Shown in pieces: positions 45,497-56,700 of a stretch of 64,000 nucleotides of DNA. Below the pieces are notes generated by a model. That model worked only from the letters and a program-made list of their open reading frames with translations, was not told the DNA's origin and searched no databases. The DNA is from Siderastrea radians (Eukaryota; Cnidaria; Anthozoa; Scleractinia; Rhizangiidae). Each line of letters starts with the position of its first letter. Within the stretch, counting starts at the first letter, position 1. The stretch spans positions 30,582,641-30,646,640 of the forward strand of contig OZ024900.1 of the NCBI GenBank assembly GCA_964017195.1, in the 5' to 3' direction. Both the position numbers and the translations under genes were made by a program.

Positions 45497-46067
45497 TTAT
45501 GCACTCAGGTGCCATAGTGGAGGGGGTAAGTATTTGCAAGAATAATCGCGTGTTGTTTTGTCCTCAGAGTATGTCTTAAGAATCGCAAATAAGCGAGGAT
45601 AAGACATGTCATTTCAACATAGGTCAAGCACGCAATGCGTGCCTATGTTTCTTGCAAGTTGGTGTTCTTAGAACTAGCATATGAGGTATCGAAACTTCGC
45701 TTCTCGGGTTAACATTTGTTAAAAAACATTCCAACAGTAAGAGAGCTCAATGAACAAAACTTAGAGAAAATAAACTAATCAGAAAATAAATTTGCGAATA
45801 ATCAAGGGCACCTTTAATTTGAGGCCGTGCAAAGACTGAAATACCGGAGTAAATGCCTACTTCTGTGCCCAAAATAAAATAATAAAATATATCTATACTC
45901 TGAGAAGAGTTCTAGATGTCTGGTAAGCAAGCATTCTAGCCACAGAGCATGCTCTCTTGCATGATTAAGTTTCGGCGAATCCGAATTACGAGCTCTCTGG
46001 AAGGTTTAGAACGAAATCCACTTTCTTCGTCTCAAGTTCCCCGCTAGCTCGTACCTCGCGTATTTGT

Positions 46068-46778
46068 CAGGGGCGTAGCTTCCTGTACGCACATACGCAC
46101 GTGCGTACCTGAAAAAGTAGAAAATAGACTGAATTCCAAAAAAAAGGAGATAAACTGAAATGTTGATAAACATACAGCTATTTCAATTAACGTTGTCGGA
46201 TTTTAAAGCCTCGAGCTTACGCGACGAGACCAAAAAGTAGTATGGGTAGCTGAAAATCGTTTGCGATTCGGCTGTAATTTTGCGGTCGTCGCTGCCATAG
46301 GAGCGGTGTAAGTGCCATAAACACTTGCCTGTATGATTTATTTCGTGTAGGGGTGAGCCATAGCTAAGTTTGGTAAATTTATTAATAGATTACCCATAGC
46401 AACTTGCGGTCTTATCGCGTAGGTTTTCCGACAACGTTAATTGAAATAGTTGTATGAAATGGACTGAAAAGAACTTTAAATTAGGTCATTTGATCTGACT
46501 TTGCTGGGAAGGAAGAAAGACCGAACATTTGCTCTGTGATTGTAACAAGAGACCGGCTGAATATTTATGACTGTGTTACAGTTTCATATCAAGAAAGAAC
46601 GCGTACAACATAGCCTCACCATTACTGACTCACATCCTAAACAAAATTTAAACAAAGCACGCAAAAAAAGAGGAAGCGAAAAAAAGGAAGATTGGAGACT
46701 TGAGGGAAAGGAAGGGAGGAGGGAGGGGGGATTTGGGAAATTGTGCTTACCTCTGGAAAAATCCTGGCTACGCCTCTG
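46068..46778. mobile_element. hAT-like element in R1, about 5-bp duplication
   Basis: R1 is interrupted between CGTATTTGT and TGATCGC. The insertion starts CAGGGGCGTAG and ends CTACGCCTCTG. TTTGT before it and TTTGC after it make an imperfect 5-bp duplication. CAGRGGCG ends are common in hAT elements. Inside, CTATTTCAATTAACGTTGTC (about 46178) and its complement (about 46430) enclose a further 250 bp, perhaps a nested MITE. No transposase frame is present. Confidence 0.6.
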
Positions 46779-47235
46779 TTTGCTGATCGCTTATCAAGAC
46801 TGAAAATCGCAAAAAACCGCAAAACAGGGAAGCATACTAGCAGGCGGATAAGGGGTGGCGCGCCTACTATAGCAGAACCCCATATTAGGCCATCTCATAA
46901 ACATGGTCACCTCGTTTTTACGCCCACTTTATTTCGTCCCGAAAAAAATCTTGTGTAGTCCATTTGTAGGTATTTCTGTGTAAAACATGGGTTTAAAATC
47001 CACGGTTCACACAGAAACTGGGAAATAAAATTCCATGATTTTCTTTTATTTCAATTCTATGTTCTCAAAATTAACACTTGTTACATTTTTTTTTTTTACT
47101 TTTCAACCATCAGTTAAAAACAATTTTGGGGAAAATCTGAAATTCCATGACTTTTCCAGGCCTGGGATGCAAACTTCAAATTCCATGTCTTTCCATGACC
47201 TTTCCACGACTGTGTGAACCCTCAAACCGGTACAC

Positions 47236-47417
47236 TCCATCGCAGGGTTACCCCCAGCAGTATGTTGCCGGTACCCATTTATACACCTGGGTGGAGAGAG
47301 TCAATGTGGGGCAAAGCATTTTGTCTAAGGAAACAACACGATGGCAGGGACTGGGCGTCGAACCACCGACCTTCAGATCTGAAGTCCAAAGCGCTAACCA
47401 CTACACCACCGCGTCCC
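47236..47417 (-). mobile_element. Type-1 SINE, head half (split by inversion)
   Basis: The tRNA-like head (GGTGGTGTAGTGGTTAGCGC) and half of the body are present. The remainder is at 43394-43500 in opposite orientation. CATTTCGAATTTAAAG follows the head, as in the 35.5 kb copy. Confidence 0.75.
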
Positions 47418-49015
47418 CACATTTCGAATTTAAAGCTCACTAATTTTGACCTATAAGACCAATGGTTGAAGTAAAGAAGACGAGTACGAGTTATAAGTAT
47501 ACAACGAAAGCAACCTGTTTGTTAATGAATTAGAAAAATTTATACCGGCTTTTCAGTTGGCGGACGAGTTCTATCCATCCGGGTATTTTCACGAAATGGA
47601 CCCTATTGCCACATAGTGTCGGTGCACTGATGAACGATATTATCACGTCACGTGATCAATTTAAACTAACTATATTCGGAGAAAATTTAGTGGTGACTGA
47701 CATTTGATAGAAGACAGCTGTGTAGCCAATCAGATGCCGAGCTTTTAAGACGGTTAGCCGTTGGGTTATGCAAAATTCTGATTCAAAATGTATAGGAACA
47801 AATTGAAGAGAAACAAAGAAATTCGAACAAAACAAACGATCTAACCATGTACAAATTTCCACATTAAAGAGGAAAAGTTAGGCAACGATATCTATCGAAA
47901 CAGCAAACATATTTTTGAGTGCCATTGCTATATTGTGTGATAAACGTTTAAGATCCTAATTTTGACTTAATCGATGAAAAATTAAATTAAATGAAACCAA
48001 ACTGGCAAGTACATTTGAAACCTCAGCACTTACAAGGGGTATACGAAAGTGTGCAGGTGTCAAAGCAAAGTTATTCTGTCTTCTCAGATAACGAAATAGA
48101 TTGTAATTACCAGCGAAACACCGAAAATGGCAATATGTGTCAAAATCCCCTTAAGACATTTTTTTTTCGTTTAGTGCATGTACAAGTAATAGCTTCCGTA
48201 TTACAGCGAGTAGCTTCTTTAGTTTGAAAATAAAAATGTTATCATCGGAAACCCTGGTAACTACAGGAAAAACAAACAAACAAAAGCTTCTAAATAGGGT
48301 TGTTTAAATTCCCAAGTCTATAAAATATGCCCAATAAATTCAAATAAAATGTTTTTCTTGACAATGCAAACGCAAGCTTCGATGTAATAAAAATCTCAGG
48401 GAGTTATAACCTTCTGAAAACATTCTAAATAAAATTGCAACTGTTATATTTTTTTAAGTGGGTGAGTAGCGCACGCAACGGAAACTGACAAATTTTTACG
48501 ACTTGATATTAAAGTTAATCTGTTTTTGGGACAGCGGTGGGTGATGTTTAAACCCATTTCCAGATTTTTGCTGATAAAAATTACAACGTCAAGTAATCAA
48601 TTAAAATAAACAGACTCAGAGAAAACTTAGTGGTGAATAATTGTGGTGAACTGTAACATTTGAGAGAAGACAGATTCGTAGCCAATTAGATTGCAAACTT
48701 TTCAGCCGGTTAGCCACTAGGTTATGCAAATAAAAATTACTCAAAATTCAAAGAAACAAATTGAAGAGAAAAAATCAAACAAAACAAATCAATCTGACCA
48801 CAAATAGCTTTCCACATTGAAGAAGAGCAACGATATCTATTGAAACAGCTAATATCTTTCTGTATGTCACTAGAGTATTTGGAACTGAAACGTTAAATAT
48901 GCTAATTTTGACTGAGGTTGATGAAAGGTAAAAAATTAAATGAAACTAAAACAAAAACGTTTAAAGACTCAACATGCCCTTTAAATATATATTGTTTTCC
49001 CTCAACGCATGTAAA
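47418..49015 (+). repeat. R2 block copies and shared AT-rich flank
   Basis: 47418-48300 matches 35803-36640. 48585-48960 repeats part of R2 again in tandem, with greater divergence. 48300-48580 is a shortened version of the 28.4-28.8 kb block. No gene is seen. Confidence 0.6.
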
Positions 49016-49187
49016 AGTAATAAGGCCATAAGCTTTGCGAGATATTCTTGGTGATAATTTGTGTAGTGTCTGTGCGCTGGAAGGAGAAAGTGTGTGTACA
49101 AGTAATAAGGCCTTAAGCTTTGCGAGATATTCTTGATGATAATTTGTGTAGTGTCTGTACGCTAGAAGGAGAAAGTGTTGGAAAAAT
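49016..49187 (+). repeat. 86-bp tandem duplication
   Basis: Two adjacent copies of the unit containing AAGCTTTGCGAGATATTCTT and GAAGGAGAAAGTGT, differing at a few bases. The second runs on into TCAGACGTTTCGAGATTGCT, resembling the end of a Penelope-like element. Confidence 0.75.
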
Positions 49188-50600
49188 CCTCAGACGTTTC
49201 GAGATTGCTGTCTCTTCATCAGTGAGAAGTAGTGCGAGTACCTTCTTCAGTTTTCAAAAAATAAAACTGTCACCATCAGAAGCCCTGATAAAAAAGTGCG
49301 AAAGAAAGGGAAAAAAGCTACTGTAGGGTGAGAAACTACATAATCCTAGCAGCATGCTGAAATTCCCAAATATGAAAAAAAAAAGCCTAATAAATACAAA
49401 TGAAATGTTTTATCTTTCTGCTATGATTAATTAAAATCTACGGGAGTTGGAACTTGCTGAAAACAGTGTGAATGAAATTGCAACTGTCAGATTTTTTTAA
49501 GTGGGTGAGGAGCAGACATAATTTTTTACTTCAAAAAGATTTTTTGGACAAATAGGATAACTCATACAGGGAAAACAATTGGTGGAAACGAATGTAATAA
49601 GGCCACCTGTGTTCGAGAGTTTTGCTAAATGAGAATCTGCTGGAATTGTTGGATAAAAAATATATTTTGTGGATAAATTTAACTAAACGAACTCTTGGAA
49701 ATGTGAAACAAATTCATATTTTCCTTTTTGACGAAAGCTGAGCCTCATTTGCACTTTTTTCCGTCAAGATTTTGCCCCCCAAAAAAAAGATCGCAATTTT
49801 TTTAATGATATGTTTAAATTTTTTTTTTTTGAGAAACAATACTAAGGAACAGATAATACTTAAAAGAAAAATCAGAATTCAGTGAAAGTTATTATTTCTG
49901 ACTAATTGGCATATTCTTAAGGGTTTTTGGGACAGATGAGTCTTTTTTTTTTTCGTTCGTTTAGTTTTCTTCCTCAGTACATAGGTTGCAAAAATAAGGA
50001 TGATGAGAACGTTTGATAATTTTTTAAATCGGTTTATCAAATAGTGTCAGTTATGACACAGCGAAATAAAGTTAAAGTTGGACCTGTTTAAAAGTTTTTT
50101 TCTATATTTCGCTAAAACAAAAAAAAACTCACTGCGATTTTGAATAATGTTTTGAAAAGTAGAATCAAAGTCCAAATGTTTGCTCTTGATGCTGGATTTC
50201 GAACAAGCAGTCAACATAATAGTTATTGAAAACTGGGATTTCCTCAGGATATTGAACATTCTTGTCGAAATAATGCACACTGAATAGGCATCGCCCCCGT
50301 GTTGGCGTACCTTTAAAAGGTTTCTCATTAGCTCCATTTGTTAATGTACACCAACATGGCCGCCACGCCTTTGAAACTCTCGGGACTGGTTGCATATGCT
50401 CCTTACAACGACACGATTAGTTTTTCTCCTTATTCAATTCAGTGCACATATTCAGAACTGTAAGAAAAATATCTGTATCACCTTATACCGAACCTCAGTG
50501 CTTTTTCACACAAGTGACGCTCGCGACCGAGGAGTGAAATTTTAGTCTTCAGTCTTGCTTACCGCAGTGGTTTTACTCTCCCTTGAGAAAGTGTTTTATC
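49188..50600 (+). repeat. 5' flank of the 50.6 kb receptor
   Basis: This shares its sequence with the inverted flank at 25300-26300 and, less well, with the 5' blocks of the other receptors. GTTTTATC precedes the ATG in all copies. A CCAACATGGCCGCC stretch at 50352 is unique to this gene. No other gene is seen. Confidence 0.6.
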
Positions 50601-52118
50601 ATGGATTTAGACGACATAGAAGAAACCATTAACTCTTCTTTCGAAGCCAGGTCAGTGTTTTATTGCACACACGATCCAACCTTCACGTGGGACTTAACGG
50701 AAACCGTTTTCCCCTGGGTTTTGCTCGGCATCGTATTGCTTGCATCACCCATTGCAGTTGTTTTAAATGTTTTAGTAATCATAGCTGTGAGGACTAGGAA
50801 AGAACTGCACAGAGCCTCCAACATTCTGCTGTCGAGCATGGCCGTTGCGGATATCCTAGTGGGCGCCATAAGCATGCCATTATCAGTGGCTATTGATTTA
50901 CTGATTTCTCGCCAAGTTCTGCTTGATCAGGTTTGCATTCTAGATTTAGTATGTGCGAATTCTATGTATGCTGCTTCCGGGTGTTCCCTTTTTCATCTGA
51001 CTGCCATCGCTTGGGAGAGGTATGTAGCGATAGGAAAATGCTATAAATATAAAGTCATTGTAACAAGAGGCCGGGTGAAGAATCTTGCAATAATAGCTTG
51101 GTTCGTGGTTGTTCTGGCAACACTTTTATATTTTACCCTGGGAACACTCGATGTGGACCATAATATTTTTCTCTCACCGGTTTTGGGAGTTTTGGCCATA
51201 ATTCTTATAGCATTGTTCTATATCATGGCGTACCGTGAAGCACGCAAACGTAAACTGAGCCAAACCAGTCGAGTCAGTGCTCTGGTGAAAGCGCATTTGG
51301 AAAACAAAGTTGCCATGACGACTGGCCTGCTAACCAGTGCCTTGATTCTCTCCTTTGTCCCAGTGATAACTATCATTTTATTGGGAGAAGTTTTTCCAAC
51401 CTTTCGCAAGAGTTCTTATTTCCGGTCGGCGGAGACACTGATGCAGCTTAATTCCATAGTAAATCCACTCCTCTACTGCTATAGAGACCGCCGCTTTAGA
51501 AAAGCCGTGCTCGAGATTTTGGGGCTCAGAAAACCTCAACCAAACAAGCTCAATGTTAGTGCAGTGCGATCTGCTAGACGAAAGGATTCATTTGGCTCCC
51601 TGGAAAATGCAGTAAAAATAGAAAACATGCAGAGCCGTCGTTCATTGATAAGATCAGCGTCCTTTGATTTAGATCAAGGTGTTCTGGGGTTTCAAGATGT
51701 AATGTTGAAAAGATCTGTATCAGCTCCTTCGCTTGTTTTAGACAATAACTGCTGCCACAGTCCACAGCTGCAGCAGCCCTCAACTATCGTGATTACAATG
51801 GCATCAATCCATGCTGAAAGACCACGCGTACGAGATAAATCAAGAAAAACTAACCCTTCGTTATCCAAATACGTGCAGAAAAACTCAGAAGGGAAGAGTA
51901 ATCGAATCGTTTCGTTGTTGAATTTAGTGGAAAATGTGGAAGAGGAGCAAACCGTGGCTAAAAAACTGAGACAACGTTTGTCAAGATCAAACTCCTGTGA
52001 TCCAGCCATTGATCATCCAAGATGTCATGAAACTGTGAGGCAAAGATCCATGTCAGTTCCATTGCTTGGTAGGAGCAGAATTTTCTTCGACAGCCCACAG
52101 CAGCAGCAACACCAGTAA
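50601..52118 (+). CDS. Rhodopsin-like orphan GPCR, divergent subtype, intact
   Basis: A 505-residue single-exon receptor, the most diverged intact member. It differs in the N-terminus (MDLDDIEETINSS), TM1 (LLGIVLLASPIAVVLN), the TM3 start (DQVCILDLVCANS) and the loop after TM6 (one residue shorter). Core motifs are kept: D84, ERY 139-141, W167, FVP and NPLLY 288-292. ECL2 lacks cysteine as in its relatives. The tail contains RRSLIRSAS, RSVSAP (371-376), LSRSNSCDP and RSMSVP (482-487). It ends in a QQQQHQ run, where a TAA replaces a glutamine codon. The DNA stays open in frame for about 33 more codons matching the distal tail of other copies (HHQRRKGH), so the tail was recently shortened. The start ATG is the shared MDL position; an ATG 6 codons upstream is not conserved. 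Confidence 0.92.
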   Translation: MDLDDIEETINSSFEARSVFYCTHDPTFTWDLTETVFPWVLLGIVLLASPIAVVLNVLVIIAVRTRKELHRASNILLSSMAVADILVGAISMPLSVAIDLLISRQVLLDQVCILDLVCANSMYAASGCSLFHLTAIAWERYVAIGKCYKYKVIVTRGRVKNLAIIAWFVVVLATLLYFTLGTLDVDHNIFLSPVLGVLAIILIALFYIMAYREARKRKLSQTSRVSALVKAHLENKVAMTTGLLTSALILSFVPVITIILLGEVFPTFRKSSYFRSAETLMQLNSIVNPLLYCYRDRRFRKAVLEILGLRKPQPNKLNVSAVRSARRKDSFGSLENAVKIENMQSRRSLIRSASFDLDQGVLGFQDVMLKRSVSAPSLVLDNNCCHSPQLQQPSTIVITMASIHAERPRVRDKSRKTNPSLSKYVQKNSEGKSNRIVSLLNLVENVEEEQTVAKKLRQRLSRSNSCDPAIDHPRCHETVRQRSMSVPLLGRSRIFFDSPQQQQHQ

Positions 52119-52759
52119 CAACAGCAGCAACCCTCATCCGTTAAGGTAACAACTGCAGTATTTCATCATCAAAGGCGCAAGGGACACAACCAGCGCACGG
52201 AGGAGAAGAGAGGTTTAGACTAAAGCCGAGACTTCCCGTTGCATATCAAGCTCGAAATTCGGGGAGCCTAGGATAAACTGTTGCGATAACACACTAGAAG
52301 GAACTGTCCAAGAATGGCGAACGTCGCCAGCGATCCTGGCCAACGCGATCGTTTATGGTGAATGACTGTATACGACAAAGTTTTGAAGAACGCCCGGAGG
52401 CGCGTGGTCTGCACGCAGACTTCTTCTATTGACTACCTGGGTGGGACAAAGCTGATAGCAGCACCTTTTTTTTATGTCAGAAGAGAAACATGTAGTCTTC
52501 GTGAAAGGCACTTGAGAAATGACAGGGCGCAATGTCGAGAGCGCACGCGAGGCTCGGGAACATCTCGCGGACTGCTAACATCGTCCCTGACCTTTTCGAG
52601 ACAGTTTGTGATTGTCATGTTCCAGAGGTATATTAGGAAGCAAGCGAGTGTATACGAAAAACGCGTACCTCGCGGCAACTTGACTCCCCAGTGGGTGTCA
52701 AATTTCCGCACGGAAGGCGTTTTACGCACACGCTCATGTATTATAGGCAAAATAGAATC
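52119..52759 (+). repeat. Receptor 3' flank, diverged copy
   Basis: Contains the relic of the distal receptor tail (to about 52220) and the AATGTCGAGAGCGC stretch seen behind the other genes. About 130 bp at 52240-52420 were not seen elsewhere in the window. No independent gene is supported; the 134-codon frame at 52362-52766 crosses these homologous non-coding pieces. Confidence 0.5.
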
Positions 52760-53470
52760 TTCTTAAGCCGGAGCCAAACGAGAGCGAGAGTCGTGAAGAG
52801 TCGCCCAGACTCTCGTTTGGCCTCAAACTTTCATGCCCTTTTCTCGAATTTTGAACTTGTTCAGATGTTTCATGCGAGTCACCGAGGGCTTCAGTTGGAT
52901 CAAAAAACCGGTCGTACCAAGTCAAGTCTCGACGCTTTATCTGAGTCCATGATTGACCGTGTTTGACAGTAGTTTTTTCTTCTTCCTCGTCAAACAAACA
53001 CAGTAACGACACACACTCAGTGGCTTTACTTCTGTGCGAAACATTCGTTTTGTCGGCTAGAAGCCACACGGTGAAATTACTCGTCAAACTCTCAAACTCT
53101 CGTCTTCGTTTGGCCGCTGCTTTTGATAGTCACCGAGAGTTGGAGAAAGCTTTCGTTCAACTCTCAGCTACTCTCGTTCCGTTTGGCCCGGACTTTTAAC
53201 TCTCGTGCTCTCTCGGCGACTTTCGGACGCTCTCGTAGAGTGTCAGTTCTTAGAATCGTTGGAAGTTGAAATTCGCGCTCTCATTTGGTCTTAAATTCTC
53301 ATGCGCTCGGTGACTCTTGAACGCTTGACTACTGGAGTTTGAATCTGTCTAGATTCTGATTAGAATCGATGGAGTTCAAACTCTCGGTCTTAACTCTCAT
53401 GCACTCTCACTGACCCTTGTGCGCTCTGATAGAGTTTGATCTGGCATTCACTTTCGTACTCGTTTGTCCA
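52760..53470 (+). repeat. CTCTCGTTTGGCC repeat array, copy 3
   Basis: A diverged relative of 33350-34030 and 42120-42835, with the same word set and the same position behind a receptor. It marks the end of the duplicated cluster; after about 53480 no receptor-unit sequence is seen. Confidence 0.7.
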
Positions 53471-53743
53471 TGGGCTAACCAAGAGCTTTGGCCTGGAAAA
53501 TGGAAAAAAATTTGGGATATTTCCGAAATTTGGTGTGAAAATCTTATGCGGACTGACTTAGGGTGAGTGAAAGTTTCCCATCACACATACTAACGGGTAA
53601 CACCCTTGTAATAATAATTCTTGTTTTAAATTTGATGCAAGTAATGAAACTTGTCATTCCTTACATGAATGTTCGAACAACAAATAACAAAACTACATAG
53701 TTTGCTTTCAGCTTTCGATCAAGTTTATTTTCCCAAATTTATT

Positions 53744-56700
53744 TTACAGTACAAGCACAGCGAGTACATCACCTTCAACTTCTATTCTAGTAATAACTGT
53801 TACAAATTATGGTCATGCATGATTATAGGGGCCTGTTATTATTGTACGTGTCAATGGGCTACTAACACAGAAAAACCTGGTTTATTATTATTTGGAGTTG
53901 ATTAAGTTAAGAATTTTTTAAGCAGTAATTCTGGGTCTATTTATGATGAAATCCTAAAGTGTAGCCATTCAAATGAAAGCTACTGAACAGTACTTTCCTC
54001 AAGTATGACCACTTAAATGAAAGCTACTGAGCAGTGGTTTATTATGCTCTACAGGCAAGGTGGTTCTAACTTGAGTCTGTTTGTAAAATCTTATAGTGTC
54101 ACCATTCAAGCTGTTGGTTTAGTTATCTTATCAACTCCAAGTGAGTAATAATAAAAGAACTGTACTTGACACGACTAAGTATCTTAGAGATACAGATTCA
54201 AGCCCTTGGGTCATCTCTACTAATAATTTTTACCAGCTGTCAAGAATTTCCGAAAGGCCTTCCCGTGTGCAATGTATGCCTGCAACATACGTTCGTTGCA
54301 GGATGCGAGCTTCCATTCATAGCACTCTGCGTAGAAAAAGAACTGTGGGTTTTGCCACTCGTCCGCTTCACTGAAGCATTCTCTCATGACTTTTCCCACG
54401 CATGGTTTGTACTCCAGATCCTCTGTTGAAGAAGACAAATTCAGTATACAAATATATTTAAATGATTGTGGGGGAGGGGGAGAGTAGGTTTGAACTGCCC
54501 GCCTCTTATACCTTTAACTCACTCTTGCCATCTCTCCTTTGGCGACTTCGGCGAAAGAAATAAAACATTAAAACTATTTTAGTGGAGTGAAAGTATCTAT
54601 TGAAAAGTTAAGAACTTTTATATGATATGACAATTCCTCCTACACGTAAGGTCAGTATGCCTCTAAACCATAGCCTGCGTAGCAGGCGTAAACGGGGAGG
54701 GGAAAGGGGAGCAAGAACGCGGGGGAAAAATGGGGGACTGGGGGCTAGGGACGAGGGAACGCCTGCTACAAAGACCCCATTTTTTCATTTCTGCGGCCGC
54801 CAGCGGCCGCAAGATTCTGATTGGTTAATTTTTGACAGTAAGTCCCACAGGAATGACGTACTTTGACGAGGACGTACAGTTAGAAGATTTGGACTTGGTT
54901 GCAGCAGGTCGGGCCAGATAGCGAAATTGTCTTGAAACCAGAGCGACAAACGGCAGTTAGTTAGAGCCCTTCTAAAGGGAAGAGATGTTTTCGCGGTTAC
55001 GATCCTAGAAAGAAGAGCTTTTGTCATTGTCAAAGAAGATTTCAAAAAAGCATTGCACCGTTTCACGCGTGAATTTCAAGGCGGTGTAAATATCCCGTTA
55101 CCGGAATGACGACTCGCCTTTTGAGAACTATAAATCGGAAGAAGAAGCCCTAAGAAACGCTCGACGACTTAAACAGTGGAAATCAGAGAACTAAAAGCGA
55201 AGAAATTATTCTTTGAGAACAGACGGTTGTTTTAAAGAGAAATCGGCCGTTGCAATATATAAAACATCACTCAAGGTGTTGACTTTGTGGGGAATCCATG
55301 GTAAGGTAACTTACATTTTTGATTGTAAATTTGTATTGAAAGATATTTTTGTAATTGTCCGATTCTTCATGTTATGGCTTTCGCGTAACTTTTGAAATTT
55401 CAAAACGTTCACTGACTTCGGTCAATAAATGCCGTTCAAAATGTATCGCGGTTCTTCGCTTGCGTGTTTTAAAGGGGCATAGTCACGAGGATTTCGCCGA
55501 TTTCTGGTCAAAAACAGTGCTAAAATTATCGGTAGCTAACTTTATCCATGCCCAACATTGTGTTTGAACATTTAAAGGAATATATTGACGTAATTTCAAT
55601 AAGAGAAAACAAACCATGACCATTTAATATCGATTTAATGTCAACACGCTGAAAGAATTTGAAAAGTTTAGCCTAATTTTTTCAAATTGCAATCCATTTC
55701 CATCCGAGCCATCCGTAGCAACAAACGACAGAAAATAGTTTTATTGAAGTAATATAGTCTTTGGTAACAAAACTAGACCATTATTTGTGGGTGTTCATTG
55801 ATGTGAGGACATATTTTTGATTTTTAAAGTTAACTAGAATAGCGTGACTGTGCCCCTTTAAATAAGCTTACCTTTCCTAGAAGAGAAAATTGAACGCGTT
55901 TGGTTGTCAGAAGCAAAGAGGGGTTTATCTTAATAAATCCTTTTATTTAGAAAAGCTTCGTGTCTCTTATTTCGAAAATAAGCGCAATTGAGTGTTGTTC
56001 AATATAACTTGTTCTTTGATTGGAAAAAAAATGCTCATCCTGACTTTATTTTTAGACGCTTCATTAAATTCCTGCGTGCAGTCGGTCATGCAGAAAAGCG
56101 CGCGCCTGTTACTGATTGGTGGTTGCATTGACAGTTAACTTAATCGGATTACCTGAAAATCGGTGGGTGGAGATGAAAAAATAGGGGTCTTTGTAGCAGG
56201 CGTTCCCTCGACCCCAGCTCCCAGAACCCATTTTTCTCCCGCGTTCTTGCTCCCCTTCCCCTTTCCGTTCCCCGTTTACGCCTGCTACGCAGGCTACTAA
56301 ACCATTGCTTCAGTGTAGTTCTCAGTGTGTGGTTTCTTGTCATAAATTGACGATACAATACAATACAATAGTTTATTTATTCACGGAACACTAGGAAACT
56401 TACAAAAACTCGTTAAAATGTGTACGTGCACAATAAGCTATACTATATACAAACGAACAATAAAACTATATTACATTGTCTCTTAACAACGAACTGGCTA
56501 TCCCTCCCAAAAGTATTTAAACCCTTAAAAATGATGTATATGTAGATATAGAAAAAAATTTATATAAAGAAATTATACATCTGACGAGACCTTAAAAGTA
56601 TAAGGCAGACAAGTTAACGAAATTGTGAAGGTGATTATCAGCAGGGGCGATGATTTTGTGCTTCCAAGGGGCAGATCTCTCTAAGATAGTTTTAGTGCCC

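Larger units (their letters stand above)
43578..45647. mobile_element. 2.07 kb insertion of unknown class
   Basis: Compared with R1 copies, DNA is inserted between GTATAATTTTT and CTTGCAAGTTGG. GACCTATGTTGAAA at the left end is repeated inverted at 45612-45625, 22 bp short of the right end. The remaining 22 bp form a hairpin (GCACGCAATGCGTGC core). The left end is also a hairpin (CCTATGTT/AACATAGG). The interior has two direct copies of about 68 bp (about 44357-44424 and 44569-44637) and no recognised protein. It hosts two smaller elements. Confidence 0.55.
43394..47235 (-). other. Inverted part of the duplicated unit
   Basis: Relative to 34573-35620, the segment from CGGTTTGAGGG (R0 end) through R1 to the middle of the SINE is reversed. 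At 43393/43394 GGGGTGTAC joins a reversed SINE tail. At about 47235/47236 the reversed R0 end joins TCCATCGCAGGG, the other half of the same SINE. The two SINE halves (43394-43500 and 47236-47415) together make one element. The inverted segment has grown by two insertions, at 43578 and 46068. Confidence 0.8.

Noticed and set aside
54785..55066. 93-codon minus frame as a hAT transposase exon
   Set aside because: No hAT dimerisation or catalytic motif; it lies in non-coding interior sequence.
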